Assembly (NCBI GenBank): GCA_032871835.1
Contig: CM065301.1
Span: 20,725,291 to 20,789,290, forward strand
Length of the DNA: 64,000 nt
Source: Dipteronia dyeriana
Taxonomy: Eukaryota > Streptophyta > Magnoliopsida > Sapindales > Sapindaceae
Direction of reading: 5' to 3'
A model generated the notes under the pieces. The model was not told the origin of the DNA and did not search any database. It was given only the letters and a program-made list of their open reading frames with translations. Both the position numbers and the translations under genes were made by a program. Position 1 is the first letter of the stretch. Each line of letters opens with the position of its first letter. Shown in pieces: positions 35,151-46,232 of this stretch.

Positions 35151-38100
35151 TGTTTTATTTATTTCAACCATTATATCTTCTGCATTACTATAAATTCTCG
35201 CAAACGACAAATTAACTGGTGATAACTACACTAAGTGGAAACTAAACATTAATGCAATATTGGTCACCAAAGACCTCAAGTTTGTGTTTACATAGGAATG
35301 TCCTCCAACGCCTGTTGCCAATGCCACACGAACTGTTCGTGAGGCATACCAACGATGAGTCTCATTTGATGAGAAGGCCCGAACATATTTGTTGGCTTCT
35401 ATGACAGACGTGCTTGTCACAAAGCACGAAGCAATGACTTCAGCATTCGAAATCATGGAGTCATTACAAGCTATGTTTGGATAGCCCTCCGAGCAAAAGC
35501 AACACGAATTTGTTCGTTCCGCTATACTCGCTCGCATGAAAGAATGTACTTCAGTCCAGGAACATATCATGAGCATGATGTCTTACTTCAACACGGTAAA
35601 AGTTAATAGCGGGGCCATTGATGAACCCATTCAAGTGAGCATCATACTGACAACTCTTCCAAAGAGTTTTGATCAGTTTAAGAGTAACTACAGGATGAAT
35701 AAGTTAAAGTTCAGTCTTACACAATTGCTCAATGAGCTTGCTACCTTTGAGTCCTTGATTAAGGACAACAATGGCAAGACCATTGAGGCAAATGTTACCG
35801 AACCATCTTCCTCCAATAATAAGAAGAGGAAGAGGTCTGTTGGAAAGGCGAAAGGTAAGCCCAAACCAAGAAAAGCTCAAGGCAAGAAGAAGTCCAAGAA
35901 AGGTAAATATGATTTACTTGTTCTTAAGTCATGTTTAGTGGAAGATAATTCTTCACCCTGGATAGTTGATTTGGGGGCCACTAACCATGTTTGTCCTTCT
36001 TGAATCCTCCTCAATACGTATGGAGTCAGGGGATGTCGGGTCGGCACGAGCAGTGGGCATAATTAGATTACGTTTTTATAATAATTATATACTGTTGGAC
36101 AATGTATTTTATATACCTTGATTTACACGGAATTTGATCTCTGTTTCTAAGTTGTTAAAACAAAACTATTCTGTTTCTTTTAATAATAAGTCTGTTATTA
36201 TTAGAAAGAATGGTCTGAATATTTGTTCAGAAATTATTGAAAATAATTTGTATGTGTTAAAACCGTTTATGCATACTACACTGCTCAACACCGAAATGTT
36301 TAAGGTTGAAAAACTAAAAACTAAATGACATAAAATTTATTCAAATAATGACATGTATCTCTGACATCTAAGGCTTGGCCATATAAACCTTGACCAGATA
36401 AACATAAAACTAGAGGTGGTTATGAGTATTATGTCACCTTTATAGATGGCTACTCAATATACGGATACGTCTACCTAATGCAATAGAAGTCAGAAACATT
36501 TGAAAAGTTTAAAGAATTTCGAGCTGAAGTTGAGAATCAATTAGGTAGGACTATCAAGTCACTACGATCAGATCGTGAAGGTGACTACCTTGAGCAAGAG
36601 TTTGAAGACTTCATGATCGAGTATGGGATAGTTTTCCAACTCATATCTCCTGGCACACCTCAACAAAATGGTGTAGCGGAAATGAGAAATAGAACCCTAA
36701 TGGAAATTGTGAGATTTATGATTAGTTTCTCTTCATTACCAAATTCCTTCTAGGGATATGTGTTACAAACAACGGTATACATTTTGAATGTAGTGCCATC
36801 CAAATCTGTTCCTAAGACTCACCTAGAGTTGTGGAATGGTCGTAATTGTATATGGGGATGTCCAGAACACGTGCTGAAGAACAGAAGTGGAAAGCTGGAC
36901 TCTAAGTCTATTGTCTGCCTATTTGTACGATACTTCAAGGAGACCAGAGGTGGACACTTCTATTGTTCCGAAGATAACAAAGTATTTGTATCAACAAATG
37001 CAACGTTTCTTGAGGACAATTATATTAGTGATCATAAACCTCGTTCTAAGATTGTATTGGATGAGTTTGAGCCTGGTGAGACTAGTGTTTCATCAACAAG
37101 AGTTGTTGATCCACAAACATCTGAGGGTCAGATGGTTCTTAATCAGGATACACTACCAACTAGACGTAGTGAGAGGGTTGTAAGACAACCTTTATTTAGG
37201 TATAGGTGAGGGATAAAGTGTTGTCTCTGCTGATAATGTGGATGATCCATTGATATTTAAAAATGCAATTGTAGATCCTGGTAAAGATGAATGGCTTAAA
37301 TCCATGAACCTCGAGATGGAGTCCATGTACTCTAACTCAATTTGGGATCTTATAGACTTATCGGATAGGGTAAAACCTGTAGGGTGTAAGTGGATCTATA
37401 AGAGAAAGAGAGGAGTACGGGAAGGCTGGGACCTTCAAGGTAAGGCAAGGCTAGTGAATACCAGAAAAAAGGGATTGATTATAAAGAGACATTCTCACCA
37501 GTAGCCATGTTTAAGTCTATTAGGATTCTCTTATCCATTGCTGCCTATTTCGATTATGAAATTTGGTAAATGGACGTCAAGACTGCATTTTTGAATGACA
37601 ATCTTGACGAGAGTATTTATATGATAGAACCAGAAGGATTCGTGTCTCCAGATTAAGAGCAAAAGGTTTGCAAGTTGCAAAGGTCTATGTATGGACTTAA
37701 GCAAGCATCTAGATCTTGAAACATCAGGTTTGATGATGTGATCAAAACCTATGGCTTCGAGCAGAACGTCTATGAGCCTTGTGTCTACAAGCGCATCATT
37801 GACAAAAAAATAGTTTTCTTAGTCCTATACGTAGATGATATCCTACTCATTGGGAATGATGTGGCAGTGTTGTCTGATATAAAAGGCTGGCTGGCTAGCC
37901 AATTCTAAATGAAAGATTTGGGAGAGGAGAGTTATATTCTATGGATCCAGCTTATAAGGGATCGTAAGAACAAACTCATAGCACTGTTTTAAGCATCATA
38001 TACCATACAAGATTCTTGTACAATTTTCGATGCAGAACTCCAAGAAAGGTAATTTACCTTTCAGGCAAGGAGTTCACTTGTCTAATGAACAGTGTCCTAA

Positions 38101-38816
38101 GACACCTCAAGAAGTTGAGGATATGAGACGTGTACCCTATGTATCAGCAGTAGGTAGTCTCTTGTATGCTATGTTATGCACGAGACCGGACATATGCTAT
38201 GAAGTGAGAGTAGTCAGTAGATACTAGTCCAACCCATGATTGGACCATTGGGTTGTTGTCAAGAATATTCTCAAGTATCTTCGGAGAATGAGAAATTATA
38301 TGCTAGTGTATTCCGGATAGGATTTGATCCCGTTAGGATACACGGATTCTGATTTTCAGTCAGACAGGGATTCTAACAAATTCATGTCTGTATCAGTATT
38401 CACCATAAGTGGTGGAGCCATTGGGTGGAGAAGTATTAAGCAATCTTGCATTGTTGACTCCACCATGGAAGTCGAATATGTAACCGCTTGTGAAGCTGCT
38501 AAAGAGGCTATTTGGCTCCATAAGTTCTTAAGTGATCTGAAAGTTGTTCCAGATTTGGATAAGCACATCACACTTTATTGTGATAACAGTAGTGTTGTGG
38601 TTAATTCTAAAGAACTAAGAAGCCACAAGAGAGGGAAGTATATAGAGAGAAAGTATCATCTCATTAGAGAGATAGTGTAGAGAAGAGATGTGATCGTCAC
38701 CAAGATAGCCTCACAAGACAATCATGATAATCCATTTACGAAGACCTTACCGGCTAAAGTGTTTTCGGATCACCTAGATGGTCTAGGGTTACGAAACATG
38801 TCTCACATGCTTTAGT
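35150..38816 (+). pseudogene. Copia gag-pol polyprotein, broken, with integrase deletion
   Basis: Gag (35,200-35,930) shows NYTKWKLNINAI, AREAYQR-like sequence, LTTLPKSFDQF and NKLKFSLTQLL, the UBN2-type copia gag. The basic zinc-knuckle segment is followed by the protease at 35,950-36,000: WIVDLGATNHVCPS, where the usual DSG is DLG. The GAG-pre-integrase segment LRLGHINLDQI near 36,370 jumps directly to GGYEYYVTFIDGYS, so the integrase zinc finger region is missing. The integrase core (36,560-36,850) has SDREGDYLEQEFEDF and SPGTPQQNGVAEMRNRTL. RT spans 37,240-38,000 with intact LYVDDILLIGND near 37,825. RNase H is at 38,130-38,680 (SVSVFTISGGAIGW, DSTMEVEYVTACEAAKEA). Stops are scattered. 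Confidence 0.92.
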
Positions 38817-38829
38817 GCAAGTGGAAGAT

Positions 38830-40183
38830 TGTTGGGGTTTATACCCTAAAGATGTAATTTGTAAATGGATTTATGAAATAAATAAAAAGAAAAGTTCAAT
38901 TCATTCTTGTTGTGTTATTTATTTTATAACTTGTGCATATATTTTACATCCAATATTGCTGGATGTAATCTTGAACTGTGTATATGAGTGTCATATACAT
39001 ATGGATACAGTAAAATACGTGCAATCTACAGAGTCCGCAGATATCAAAAAAAACTAGGTACTTTATTTGTGGTTAATCTATAACTGCGGTTCATTCTGTA
39101 ATGTACGATGATACTATCCTGAATCATTCATATGAGATATGGAAATGGAGACACCTTGTATGATGTGATCATATAGTACTGGGCAACGATTTATATAAAT
39201 CTCACACCAAGATCCGTTTACCGATGAGATTCATATATATCAACTAATGATGACTATATGTGGGTGATCTTAATCTTGAATGTCTTATCGACTCAATTAG
39301 GTTAGATCGTGGTCTTTGATATACCATGGGTGAGGTCAGATGCAGTTCCTGATCAATATACTCCGTATGTTGGGATTACAGTTTGACTTGTGGCTGAAAA
39401 GGTTTGTACACATTAGTGGAATCCACTCCTTCTTGTGAGAAGTAGATGGTAGTTCCCTTAAGGGTTGATTCAGGGCTTAGACAATACGAGCGTTCTTCTA
39501 ATTTCATGAAGAAATAGGATTTATTGTTCATTAGAGAATCAACGGTACTTAAAGGATATATGTAATTAGAGGGGTATAACAGAAATTATGACCCAGCTCT
39601 AATTATGAACTATTGTGGAGGATCACACCATATGTAATAGCTATATCGATGGACACCGAGTTGTATCGGTTTGTGTAAAAGCGTTTGCAGTTTAGATAGT
39701 ACAACTTCAGGTTTTTAGTGGAATAACACCGGAGTTAATAATCAAGGAATATTAATTAACGAGTTTAATTAATGATTCTGAGGATTATTGTAACTCAAAA
39801 TACTGTGGGTTCATTAGGTCCTCTTGCTAGCCCGATCGATTTAGGTAACAAGGGTCATGGTTAATTAATTGGACAGTCCAATTAATTGTGTTACGAAAGT
39901 GACACGTATTTATTCGGAAATTAATTGAATAATGAGATTATTTAATTAATAAATATAATGATTATGTTAATTAAATAATTATATTATTTAATTGTGTAAT
40001 TAATCATTAATTGGAGGGTGTTGATTGATATTTAATTTTTAAAGATAAGATATTTTGATTATTTTATTTTTATTATATTAGATATTTAATTTTGAATTTA
40101 AAGATTTTGAATTCAAAACAAATTGAATAATATCTTTAAAAATATGAGATATCTTAAAAAATTGTTATCGATTAGTTTTATCA

Positions 40184-40215
<32 letters not shown>

Positions 40216-41018
40216 TATATTTTTTTAAGATAAATACACTCGATAAATAATCAATATAGATAATCAATTTGTATATAATATAAACAGGGATTGTGCGTGG
40301 ATCAATAAAAGAAGAGAAGATAAACATACAACAACTAAAAATTTGCGTACGATGCAAATGCAAATTGGTAGTGCGTGAATTTAATATCTAATACATCAAA
40401 ACATTAATGAAAATAACAAGAAATATCAGTACATGTGTGCAGGATATTGAAAGTTTGTGCATAGTATGTGTGAAACTTGACTAAAAGCGTTCAGTAATAA
40501 TTGCAAGAGGTTTTTGGCTTTTGAAGCAAATTTGGTTTGCATGAAGTCGGTGTTAGTGTGTGCGTTTGAGAGAGAAAAAAAATGTGACAAAAAGTTTTGA
40601 TGCACCGTACACCATTGAAACGAAAAAGAAAAGTAATAATATTTTTAATTTTCATAACTAAAATTGTTCTAAATTTTTTTTTCTCTTGAGAAGAAAGAGT
40701 TTCTTCAAGTTAGTCTTTTCTCTACATCCTCCATTCAAGTTTCTGAGACAGTGACACGCTCACACGCAGTTACCAGTTCCGGGACATAGCGAGGAAAATC
40801 GAGTGGTTCAGACAGAAGTATATCGTAAATGAAGGAACCTCCAAACGTTGGTAAGATTTTATTATTCTTTACATTAATTACAATTTCCTGTGTATACATA
40901 TTGTATGTATGAGTTCCGAAATAATTACGGTCCCAAGTTCACTGGTTCCAGATTATGATTTGTATAAAAAAATTTAAAACCTAATTTCGCTATTTTACCA
41001 GTGAACAGGGTTCCAACA
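38830..41018 (+). repeat. 3' LTR of the copia element
   Basis: TGTTGGGGTTTATACCCTAAAG ... GGGTTCCAACA, with both ends intact (TG...CA). The same landmarks occur as in the 5' LTR. Confidence 0.95.
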
Positions 41019-41023
41019 ATGCA

Positions 41024-41423
41024 TCCATGCTGCAGTGGTCCAAGATGACACTTGGACAGTGAAAACGGCTACTAGACTTGTTGTTGTCTTGCCACTGTTC
41101 ACCACGAAAACACTTGGACCGTGACAATAAGAAGTGGGGCCTTCTCATGCGGTGAAATACATTAACATGTATGCAATGTGTACAAGTGTGTGAGTGGTGA
41201 CAATGCACACATAAAAAGGCAATAAAAGACACAAATGAATGTCATGCAAGTGGTGTGTACTTCTAAAAAACTCTTTGAGAATCAAAGTCAAGTGTTATAC
41301 CATTAGGCACTTGATCCTAAAGCTCTGGGGATGACAAAGGAAAACTTGATCACGAACACTTCAAGCACCCAATCTACCCTTAAATTAAAATCTCCAATTG
41401 TAGTTTGTCAATGAAATAAGCCA
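41024..41423. other. Unresolved older insertion (right part)
   Basis: Continuation of the sequence at 24,030-26,064 after removal of the LTR elements. It repeats the TGACACTTGGACAGTGA / CACTTGGACCGTGAC motif (41,045 and 41,108). No ORF. Confidence 0.4.
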
Positions 41424-43143
41424 ATCATAAAAAGGTGGCACTTACACCAGAAATTAGTGTGCAGAAAAATAAAGGAAAGAAAACAAGGTTGGGTGAATTT
41501 GATACCGGGGAAAAAGAGTTAAAGGATCGAGTTTGTAACAGTCTTACAAGGTGGATGTATGATGTTAGGATTCTTTTCAATGTTGTCAACTGCGATAGCT
41601 TTAAAGTGTTTTGTGAAGCATTGGGACACTATGGTCTGGGTATAAAACCACCCAGTTTTTATGAAGTTAAGGTTCCCCTTTTCGAGAAGGAGGTGGAAAA
41701 CACCAGTAGTGCAATTAAGGACCACATGGAGACATGGGTAACACATGGATGCTCTATCTTATGAGACAGTTGGAAAGACAAGAAAGAAAGGACATTGATT
41801 AATTTCTTAGTAAATTGTCCTAAATGTAGCATGTTTATTGAGTCGGTTGATGCTTCGTCATATGCAAAGATCGAAAGATGTTTGAGTTGCTCGGTAAATT
41901 TGTGGAAAGGATTAGCGTCAACAATGCTGTTCAAGTGGTCATCAACAGTGTTTCAAACAATGTTTTGGCTGGTGTGACACTTAATCGCTTGTTAATTTAT
42001 CTACCTTTGAATTGAAAGTTGAAACTAGGTATGAACTTAACTTTTTGTTTGCATTGTTACATTGTAGGTAGATTATTAGAGGCCAAATATCCCACATTGT
42101 TTTGGACACCATGTGCTGCTCATTGCTTGGACTTGATTCTAGAAGATATTTACAAGTTGCCCAACTTGATGAAAACATTTGAATGGCTATAATGGTCAAT
42201 AGTTACATCTACAACCTCTCTGGTTTGGTAAATATGTTGAGAGAGTTTACCAATAAAAAAGAGTTGCTTAGGCCTGCTAAAATACGTTTTGCAACTGCTT
42301 TTATAACATTGCAAATGATGCATAGTCTAAAATCCAACCTCCGAAAGATGTTTAACTCTAATTAGTGGTTTGCTAGCAAGTAGGCCAAAGAAGCGGGGTC
42401 CAAAAAAGTTATGGAAGTGATATTGATGCCATCGATTTGGAATTATATGGTGTTTGATTTGAAGTATCCACATCTCTTGTATGTGTACTTTGTTTGGTGG
42501 ATAGTGAGAGGAGGCCTCCCATGGGATATATCTATGACGCTATGGATAGGGTAAAAAAAAAACCGATGCCAAATCATTTGTGAGGAATGAACAAAGAATT
42601 CTTCAATCAAATTGAATGTGCAGATTCAAATGTGGTAAATGGCTTGCTTGAATGCATTAGAAAGTTGGTCCCGGATCGTGAGCTCCATAAGATTGATGAT
42701 GAGATTACTATGTATATTGAGGCGTAGGGGTTATTTGGAAATTACATGGCCGTTAGAAAGAGAAATGTTAAATCACTCGGTATATATTTTGGCAAAAGCA
42801 TTACTTTTTTTCTATATAATAAAAACTCAAATAACATCGTATTAATTAATGATTTTTACTTAACAGCTCAGTGGTGAACTTTATATGGTCTTGAAACACC
42901 AGCATTGTAATAATTTGTCATTAAAGTTCTTAGCCTCACTTACAGTTCATCTGGCTGTGAATGAAATTGGAGAGTTTTTTAAAATGTATTGTATGTTTTT
43001 TTAACCAATTAGTTACTTTTTTCAATACTTCAATTTAATTATCTTTACTATTTCTTCAAAAATTATTGTAGTTTCATACAAAAAGAAGAAATAGATTGGC
43101 TCAAAAACATTTGAATGACTTGGTGTTGTGACGTATTATAGAG
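41424..43143 (+). pseudogene. hAT transposase (BED/DUF659 type), C-terminal part
   Basis: Resumes with VQKNKGKKTRLGEFDTGEKE and RVCNSLTRWMYDVRILFNVV, then LGHYGLGIKPPSFYEVKVPL (41,435-41,764), the DUF659 start. 41,765-41,960 continues as LINFLVNCPKCSMFIESVDASS in another frame. LLEAKYPTLFWTPCAAHCLDL lies at 42,070-42,140 and AKIRFATAFITLQMMHSLKS at 42,280-42,350. A segment like RRPPMGYIYDAMDRV is near 42,510, and GLLECIRKLVPDRELHKIDDEI at 42,640-42,720. The dimerisation end (42,870-43,143) reads ALTV..VNEIGEFF, an intron-like break, then RRNRLAQKHLNDLVL. Frameshifts and stops occur throughout. It belongs with 23,543-24,029. Confidence 0.82.
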
Positions 43144-43145
43144 CT

Positions 43146-43427
43146 TTGAAACGTGACACCATAGATCTTATCACCAATTTGATCACTTTTGTAAAATTGA
43201 TCAAATTGGACCCTTACTTAGATCCTATCACCAATTTGGTTACTTTTATGAAAATGACTAAATTGTCCCCTTTACTTTTTAAGTTGTGTCGATTCTATCT
43301 CTCTCTTAAATTTTCATCGGTCAAATTTATTTGTCAATTGGTATTTTATTGCCTTTTAAATTGTGTAAATAAAATTAAAACTAAAATGTAGAATAAAAAA
43401 CCTAAAATCATTTTTATGTTGACTATA

Positions 43428-43484
<57 letters not shown>

Positions 43485-43864
43485 TTTTTAGTTTTGTTTT
43501 TGTTGTTCAAATATATTATTTTAACATACTTTTGTTTTTTATTTAAATAATATATAATTTTAAGGGATATTTTTGTCTTTTAAATTTAAATTTGGTCAAA
43601 CTAACCGCAAAACACTTTCTTGATTAGTTCTAAAAAAATTAGGAATTAAAATGACGCAATTTAAGAAGTTAGGGCCTAATGACACAATTTAAGAAGTTAG
43701 GGACTAATGTGATCCTTTTATAAAAATCACAATCTACTCGAATTCTACAAAAAAAGTCTAGTACTTATTGAAAATTTCACAGTAAACAATTGGGTTAGGG
43801 AAGAGGGTTAAATGCAAACTTATGAATTTTTAATTGGGGACGATAGTGTTATCATGTGCTATAA
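43146..43864. other. Candidate TIR element and (TA)n tract downstream of the hAT gene
   Basis: ATCACTTTTGTAAAATTGATC (43,182-43,202) resembles the complement of 43,715-43,733, and both sides carry TTAAGAAGTTAGG / CTTTTTAAGTTGTGTC-type words, suggesting a diverged TIR element of about 0.57 kb. No TSD was fixed. It contains a (TA)n run at 43,428-43,482. Confidence 0.4.
43428..43482. repeat. (TA)n microsatellite
   Basis: About 27 TA units. Confidence 0.95.
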
Positions 43865-44701
43865 GAGCATCTCCAAATGAATCTTCCATTTTCACTCTTT
43901 AAATGTTTATTTGTTTACCTATATGGTAATTTGATGAGTGAAAAAGGAAGAATCATTCTAAAAGACTCTTCAATTAAAAATAGGTTAATTTATATTATTT
44001 TAATGAAATCACTCAATTCCCCCCTCCCACCAACAAATATAATTACCTTCAATTTTTTTCAAGTTAGAAATAGTAATTTTTCAAATGCACTAGTTTCATT
44101 CATGTGAAACTAGTGTTATTTTTAGGTGAATATGAAAATCATTTAAATGACCTTTCAAATTACTAATATGTTATTATTAAATATTCAATATTAGTCTCAT
44201 TTTAAAGATCTAAATAAGACCTTTTTAATGGTATACTTTTTATGATTATACAATTTATAAATTAAAACTTATTATACATTGGTTGAATTTAATTAAAAAG
44301 ATAAAAAGGATATAGATATCAAATATCAATGATGATGCGATATAAAAAATAATATAATAATAATTAAAGTGAGAAAATTTGTTTTTTTCTTTTATGAATC
44401 CACTCAATATCCTCTATATCTGATTGATCATGGAATTAATATGAGCTCGAGGTGTAGTCACATTTAAGGCTCCTTACCTCTCCAAAAGGGTGTGTTTTGC
44501 AGGGATTGAACCAGAGGCTCTTCCCACAAACTCAGTATGTGTTGCCAACCGAGCCATAACCCTTTGGTTGAAAAGTTGCTTTTCAATATTGGAAAGAGAG
44601 AAACAAAATCCTATTTGAAGAATCTCATTTAAAGAGTCTATTAGAAACAAATCTGATGATGTGACGGCTTTAAGAAAAATCTTAATCTTTTGGAGATGGT
44701 C
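43865..44701. mobile_element. 837-bp MITE-like element, TSD TAA
   Basis: The ends read GAGCATCTCCAAATGA and, on the other strand, GACCATCTCCAAAAGA. TAA stands on both sides (43,862-43,864 and 44,702-44,704). The right TAA is also the left TAA of the next element. It contains a tRNA-derived SINE on the minus strand. Confidence 0.82.
44440..44575 (-). mobile_element. tRNA-derived SINE inside the MITE
   Basis: On the minus strand, TATGGCTCGGTTGGCAAC (44,558-44,541) resembles an A box and GGTTCAATCCCT (44,512-44,501) a B box, spaced as in a tRNA head. It is not a usable tRNA. Borders are approximate, since no TSD was identified. Confidence 0.68.
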
Positions 44702-44704
44702 TAA

Positions 44705-45068
44705 GGGGTCGTTTGTTTTTTTGTCTGAAAACTGAACAGTTCTGAATTTTTCTAATTACTGAATAGGGACTGAAATCTGAACCTGAACGACATGTTTGTT
44801 TTTTTTCTCACATCTGAATGTATTGTCAACTCGTTTGTTTTTTTTTAAATAAAATTGTCTGAATATAAGTAATTTTACATTTATACTTATGTTAAATAAT
44901 TATACATATAATATGGAATAAAAACAATCCAAAAATAATAATTATATATGAACACATATGATAATGATCTTCATCTTTGATTACAAACAAACTTCATTTT
45001 TCTAAGAAAAGAAAATGTTTTTTTTTTCAAAAAATAAAAAGGAAATTAGGAAAACTCGTACAAAACAC

Positions 45069-45109
<41 letters not shown>

Positions 45110-45475
45110 CATAATATCATAATAAAATATCGATATTAAACACCAATATGTACAGTGAATAGAGTTCTTTTTTATTTTTATAGCTATTTAAAATAAGCAA
45201 TATATTAAAATAAATATTTCTATACCATATGTAATTTTGATGAAATGGGAAATATGTTATATATGGAGGGATAGTATCGGAAGAAAAGATTTTATATTGC
45301 ATTTAATACAGTTCAGTGATTTGCAATTAAGTAAAAAGCCAGGATTTTTTACTTTTTATTTTAAGTTGTTTTTTAGGATTTTTAAGTTGTTTGACCACTT
45401 TGAAAAACAAACAAAATAACTTAATAATTATAATTCAGACCCATTAAGTTTTATGTGGAAAAAACAATCGACCCC
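44705..45475. mobile_element. 771-bp MITE-like element, TSD TAA
   Basis: The ends GGGGTCGTTTGTTTTTTTG and (opposite strand) GGGGTCGATTGTTTTTTCC are inverted repeats. TAA lies on both sides (44,702-44,704 and 45,476-45,478). It is related to the element at 24,386-25,310 through GTCTGAAAACTGAA. A (TA)n run lies at 45,073-45,106. No ORF. Confidence 0.85.
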
Positions 45476-45478
45476 TAA

Positions 45479-46025
45479 AAGTATAAGTTAACAACAAAAA
45501 ATTGGAAGTGTTAACAACTACAAATTTAAAGTAGAAATCCTTTATTACAAATTGTACGTTTATTGCATTGACTAAAACAATAAATGTGGATCAAAATCAT
45601 CTCCTCAGTCCTTGTTTTTCCTTGTTTTTTTTTTTAAGTGTAATTAACAAACCAAGTTGCATTAGAGACAAAAAAAAAGATAAAATCTTGATCATGTATT
45701 TTTTATTTTGCTTAGGTGTCATTAAATTATAAAAAGATAAAGAAAAACAAAGCAATAAGAGGATCTTGATCCAAAAAATGTAATTAATAGTTTCCTTTGT
45801 AGGAATTTTTTAGTTGTTCTATATGCCCTAGGGCATCGATTAACACTATACACTAAAAATTTATTAAAAAGAGAATATTTATTATAAATATATATTTATT
45901 GCATTGACTAAGGAAAAAAAATAATATTTTCATTTCTATGTATTTTTTTAGTTGTTAACATGTGCCCCATTACCTTAATAAAAAGGGTTATTGGCACAAG
46001 TTCACTTTAAAATTTACATGAGTTT
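45479..46025. other. AT-rich intergenic sequence
   Basis: No gene or repeat recognised. The last bases, GTATT at 46,026-46,030, are the target site of the next element. Confidence 0.5.
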
Positions 46026-46030
46026 GTATT

Positions 46031-46196
46031 TGTTGACGTTGATTTCTCGATGGGTGAGAAAGTCAACAATATTGGATTTGGTTGTGACCCGTCAAAGAGA
46101 AAGAAAGAGAATGCAATTTGATGCTAATTAGACACGAGTTTACATGGTAAAACTCCAGTGATCGGAGAAAAGTCCACGGGTGGTTGAACAAACAAC
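46031..46196 (-). repeat. Truncated 3' LTR of element B
   Basis: Aligns with 54,939-55,104 (both start TGTTGACGTTGATTTCTC and end GGTTGAACAAACAAC). After 46,196 the sequences part; about 671 bp of the LTR are missing. Confidence 0.92.
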
Positions 46197-46232
46197 TATA
46201 TTACTGTTTGACTTGATTCTCTTTATCGTTAG

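Larger units (their letters stand above)
31225..41018 (+). mobile_element. Ty1/copia LTR retrotransposon with 2.2-kb LTRs
   Basis: LTRs of 2184 bp (31,225-33,408) and 2189 bp (38,830-41,018) flank gag, protease, integrase, RT and RNase H in the copia order. A tRNA-iMet primer site follows the 5' LTR and a purine-rich tract (GCAAGTGGAAGA, 38,816-38,828) precedes the 3' LTR. The flanks ACGCG (31,220-31,224) and ATGCA (41,019-41,023) differ only by two CpG-type transitions, so they fit one decayed 5-bp TSD. The total is 9794 bp. The solo LTR at 16,662 belongs to the same family. Confidence 0.93.

Noticed and set aside
44440..44575. tRNA gene on the minus strand
   Set aside because: A and B boxes are present, but no acceptor stem or full cloverleaf could be drawn; it fits a tRNA-derived SINE.
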